Shown: piece after piece, positions 48,901 through 54,900 of the stretch
Position numbering within the stretch: the stretch's first letter is position 1
How the letters are laid out: each line of letters opens with the position of its first letter
Source: Mactra quadrangularis
Taxonomy: Eukaryota > Mollusca > Bivalvia > Venerida > Mactridae
Direction: 5' to 3'
Assembly: GCA_025267735.1 (NCBI GenBank)
Contig: CM046295.1
Span: forward strand, 23,794,716 to 23,858,715
Length of the DNA stretch: 64,000 nucleotides
Program-made: the position numbers and the translations under genes
Notes under the pieces: generated by a model
What the model was told of the DNA's origin: nothing
The model's input: the letters and a program-made list of their open reading frames with translations, nothing else
Databases searched by the model: none

Positions 48901-51900
48901 CAGGCAAATGACTGTGCCAAAAATATAGAACCAAGTTTAGTCTTTAAAGCAGTATTAGGAACGTAAGAAATCACTTACTAATAACATTTGACACTTATAA
49001 CATTCAACTGCACGAATTAAAACGTGTGACATACACATTGTTGAAAACGAAAGTATGATACTGAGGAAATCACCAAGCTATTTAAAGAATTGATATATGT
49101 TGTACTTGCTGAAATTAAACACTTTGATTGGTCGCTTCTTGTTTTTTTCAACATTATTAGGCAGTAAGGATATTTTTTAATAGAATCATACTAATGTTGC
49201 GCAAAAACAACCTCTAGTGTCTTCTCATCAGTAAATGTATATTTTAACACTAATCTATTTTTAGCTAACCTGACCCTCGTGGGTCTAGTAAGAAAACTAA
49301 TGCAGAACCAGGAAAACTAATACTGAAATATTTGCCCACTTATACCTTTAAAGCGAGTGGATGTCTGACGGAACTTGATTTAGACACAAGTCGCGATGTT
49401 TCCAGTTTTAGACTTTCGAACACATTTTGAACAAAATGTCTGTCATTAATAATCTCAAGTCGGAACTACCCATTTTCCAGTTTTAGACTTTCGAACACAT
49501 TTTGAACAAACAGTCTGTAATTAATAATCACAAGTCGGAAACTACCCATTTTCCAGTTTAAGACTTTTGAACACCTTTTGAACAAAATACCTGTCATTAA
49601 TAATCACAAGTCGGAAACTACCCAGTTTCTAATTTTAGACTTTTGAAAACATTTTGAACAAATTGTCTGGCATTAATTATCACAAGTCAAACTATCGAAA
49701 CTTAAAGCCAACCTAGTTACATGTAACCGGCATATTGATATTCAAGTATAGACAAACACATGTACATGTATACACGATAATCATTGCGTAAACCTTCTTT
49801 ATTAATCTAATTTTTATCCGTAGATGCTTTTAAAGAAATAGTTCAGGCTTACGGAAATGACCATAACAAAAATTAAGCACATGTATCTGCAATCCGCGAT
49901 TTTTTAGTATAAGTATTATAATAAGTTGGTTTTGCTGTCACAAATAATATTAAATTTGACCAAAACACAAACTGTACAGACAAATTCATGTGTCTCTCGC
50001 CTAACTTTATACATTCAACTTATGTTACCAACGTCCCACGTGAAAAAACAACTTATGTTACCAACGTCCCACGTGATAAAACAACTTATGTTACCAACGT
50101 CCCACGTAATAAAACAACTTATGTTACCAACCTCCCACGTGATAAAACAACTTATGCTACCAACCTCCCACGTGATAAAACAACTTATGTTACCAACGTC
50201 CCGAGTGATAAAACAACTTATGTTACCAACGTCCTACTCTAAACAAATTTTGTTTCGCATGTGATAATTTTGTTTTACTCACGTCTCACTAATAATATGT
50301 CGCTCACACCTCTTGCTAACAGTAAATTATGTCGCTCACGTTAACAACAAATTATGTCGCTCACACCTCACGCTAACAACAAATTTTGTCGCTCACGTCT
50401 CACACTAACAACAAATTATGTCGCTCATGTTAACAACAAATTTTGTCGCTCACGCCTCATGCTAACAACAAATTATGTCGCTCACGTCTTAAGCAATTAA
50501 ACATATTAGGTTACTCACCCCCTTCAGTATCAAATTCTTCGTAAAGGTCCTCGGTATTTGGAATATCTGGGTCATTTCTTGATAGATTTTCTACACTTCT
50601 CCGATTTCGACGTCTGTAAGTATATGTCATTTTTATATTAGATATTCGTCAATTACATAGTAATTAATAATTAAGTAGTATTAAAGAAGTTGATTATTCA
50701 TTTTATGAGTTAATGTTTAAAGTAGAGGTGCTTCAAATATAATGTAATATAAAGTAAAACTCAACGATATTTCTCACTTTCTGATGATTCTCCAAATAAA
50801 CAAAGCTACAATAATTACTAAATAAATATCAATGATCCACTCATCTTCTCTATATTACAAAGGCTACAATAATTACAACTAGATAAATATCAATGATTCA
50901 CTCACCTTCTCTATATAACAAAGGCTACAATAATTACAACTAGATAAATATCAATGATTCACCCACCTTCTCTATATAACAAAGGCTACAATAATTACAA
51001 CTAAACAAAAATCAATGATTCCCTTACCTTCTACATATAACAAAGGCTACAATAATTACAACTATATAAATAACAATGATTCCCTTACCTTCGCCATATA
51101 ACCAAGGCTACAATAATTACAACTGAACACACAACAATGATTCACTCACCTTCTCCATACAACAAAGGCTACAATAATTACAACTAAACAAATATCAATG
51201 ATTCACTCACCGTCTCCATATAACAAAGGCTTCAATAATTACAACAAAACAAATATCAATGATTCACTCACCTTCGCCATATAACCAAGGCTACAATAAT
51301 TGCAGCTGAACACACAACAATGATTCCACCCACTATACCGGCAAGCATGAATATAGTCAATCCTTCTTGTTGTGTTGAAGCTGAAAATTACAAATTTTAA
51401 TTCAGAATCAATTAAGGAATGTTTAGCGTATTTACAGTAATTTTGCGCCCTCAAATTAAAATGTTCAACTTAATTGCGGACGTTTTCTATAATTGCCATC
51501 ATTATTTGTATCAAATATTGTTTTACTATTATAACTCATTAGAATTTACATTTATCAATTTAAATATATATCCCTGCAATTTCAGACAATTTGTTAAACG
51601 CCCTTGAAATTTCAGTCAATTTGTAAAATGCCTAGATATTTTCAGACATTTGACAAAATGCCTTATGTGTTTAGGCAATTAACAAATTGCCTGATTTTTA
51701 GGAATTTACAAATCGCCTAAATTTACAAATTGCCTGTAACATATATATGTAATTACATTGTATAGTCTAAGTTTCATGCTTACGCACGTTCACCGCCTTT
51801 ACAGCAATTACCCCTGGTCACTGGGCTACTGGTATCTATCTATCAATCTCCCTTGGGAGTCTTTTTACTCCGCTTATTAGTGCAGCCGACAAATTGGCAC

Positions 51901-54900
51901 AGCGGAATTATACCACCCTCGCAGGTACCCATTTACACCTGGGTGGAGTGAAGCATTCGCAGGTAAATTTCTTGCTCAAGGAAATTAACAGTGCCCCTGG
52001 TGGGATTCGAACCCAGGACCTCTCGATAAGCGCGCGTCCTACCACTGGACCACTGCTACCACTGCATGTATCACATGCGTGTTTTATATTTAACAGGACT
52101 AAAATAAAAAAGAAAACATATTCCTTAAGTTACCTACTTAGTAACCCACGAGTTTATAGGTGTCGAGTTTATTTCTTTGTTTTTGTTGGGTTTAACGCCG
52201 TAGCAACACATTGTATAGGTCAAATAACGGCGGTCAGTCAATCTACTCAATGCTCATGGAAAGGCTAAATCTCAGGAATTAGCTGTTAACTAGCTCCATA
52301 CTTTTGTCAGTGACTGACAACTTCCCTACATAATTAAGAATCATTGGTGGGAGGAAGAATGGCCGTAGAATTAATTTCATAACCAAGCTCTAAGAAATAA
52401 TGTGCCGCCCTGTAATTGAACTCACGGCCCTTTGCGTGCTACAAATTGAGCTAGCTGTGTGGCTTGTGGAGTTTTTACTTATTTCAGTATCAGTACCAGT
52501 AGTGTGTACATAATGTTTATAGAGCATTAAACATCATGGGACAGTTGTAGAAGACAGAATTTTTAATATGGACGTATTGGGTTCAATTGCTGTCAGAGTG
52601 AGGTCATACACTGCCAGGTTAATTCGATTTTCAGTTACTATTTTCCTTTGTAAAACAAGACGTGATTAGCTAATTGTGAAAGGGCAAGCGAGGACTTTTT
52701 ACAGTAGCGTACATAGAAGATAGAATGGTAAGTAAGCCGTCGTTCATAGCCTTAAATACGATAAGATAAAAGTAATCACAATATTACCTTGATCACAATT
52801 TAGTTTTACGTTACCAAATCCTTGTTTACATGAGTTGCAGCTTCCATATTTATCACAATTACAATTTAAAGGACATTTGCATTCTTTTCCTGTAAACTTT
52901 TTAGTACATTTTACACATGTACCATTACCATGACATACGTTGTCAGCACAATTTTCTGGACATTTATCAGAACATTTGTTACCATGGAAATCTTGTATAC
53001 ATCCGTATGTACAGTCGCCTGTCCTATCTTCACAAGTTGCATTTAAACAATTAGATAAACAATTGTTATTACACAAAAAATGTTTATAGTATGAGTTATA
53101 ACCATGTCGGTCAGGGAGACATGCATCACATATATAGTAGGAAGACCGTTGGCATGACAAACATCCTTCGTTACATTTCTTGTCACAATTTTCTCCTGTT
53201 AAACCATCTGCACAACTTTCCAAACAGTTACCATTTGATTTATCACATTTTGTCCCAGGTTTACAATTCGTACATTCCTGTTCACATAGATCTCCATAAA
53301 ATCCTGTAACACATTCTCCACACTGTGTACTTGTTGTACACGTTTCACAATTACTCGGACATTTAGTGCATTGACCATTATTTACATAGAACCCATTTTT
53401 ACATTCTAAACAATGACCATTGTCTTGGTTACATTCTTTACAGTTTAGTGGACATGTAGAAGTGCAGAATTCTCCATGAAAGCCATCATCGCAACCGATA
53501 CATTCACCGTTTATTTTACAGTGACTACCGCTACATTGAGGCGAACACGTTTCAGTGCAACCATTCTTACCATAATAACCTTGTTGACACCTATTACAAT
53601 CTGTATCAGACAAACATCTTGTACATTTATCAGGACATTTTACACAGCTGTTCTGGTTGATATAGTGATCGGTATTTTTACATTCAGTGCAAACATTATC
53701 ACCACTACATGTCTTACAAACGTCCGGACAAATGAGACATCTACCTAGCATAATTCTATAACTATTGTTACAACTGTAGCAAACATTAGCATCGCAAGTT
53801 ACACATCCAACTGGACACTCGATACATCGGAGTCCATCGGCATAAAAACCTTGATTGCATTCACTGCATTGACCATCATTCAAGCACTGTTTACAATTTG
53901 GATCACATGATTCACATTTACCGTTATTGGCATAGAAATTGTATTGACATGAAACACAAACGTTATCGGAGGAACATTCCAGACAATTTTTAACAGTACA
54001 AGTGTAGCATTTATTCATATATAGTTGATAACCATTGTAACATTTAGTACAAGTATTATCCCTGGAACATTGTGTGCAATGATCAATGTTACAACTGATG
54101 CATTCTTTGTCGCTATTCAAATTGAAGCCTTGTTTACACGAATCACATTTGTTGTCAGCGAAACATGTAGTGCATCTTGTAGCATCGCATTGGAAACATT
54201 TATTATTGTTTAAAATATAATCGTAATTGCAAGATAAACAAACACCTTCTGATATACAGTGAGGATTTAAGTATTGACACGTGACACAGGATCCTTGATG
54301 TAGGATGTAACCATCTTTACAAGTGGTGCACTGACCTTTACTCGTACAAGTCTTACAGCCGATACCACACGAGTAACAGTTCCCATTAGTTTCTACGTAA
54401 CAACCATCATTACAAGTAGTACACTGACCGTAACTTTGACAAGTCTTACAGTTGTCAATACCACACGAGTAACAGTTCCCATTAGTTTCTACGTAATAAC
54501 CATCTATACAAGTGGTACACAGACCGTTTCTCGGACAAGTCTTACAGAATATATCATCACACCGTCGACAGTTCCCATTAGTTTCTGAGTAATAACCATC
54601 CTTACAAGTGGTACACTGACTTCTACTCGTACAAGTCTCACAGTTGCTACCACACAGGTAACAGAACTCATTAAGATCCAAGTAATTACCATCCCAACAA
54701 GTGGTACACCTATTGTAACTTTTACAACTCTTACATACTTTATTACACTGTCGACAGGACCCATCCAAGTGTATAGTGCAACAATATTTTATATGTTAAA
54801 CAGAAATATAGGTCGTATTCCAGATCATGCGTATCTAATCAAAGGAGGAAAATTGACATAATTGTCAAACTTTCATGGAAGGGTATAACATCCCCGGGTG

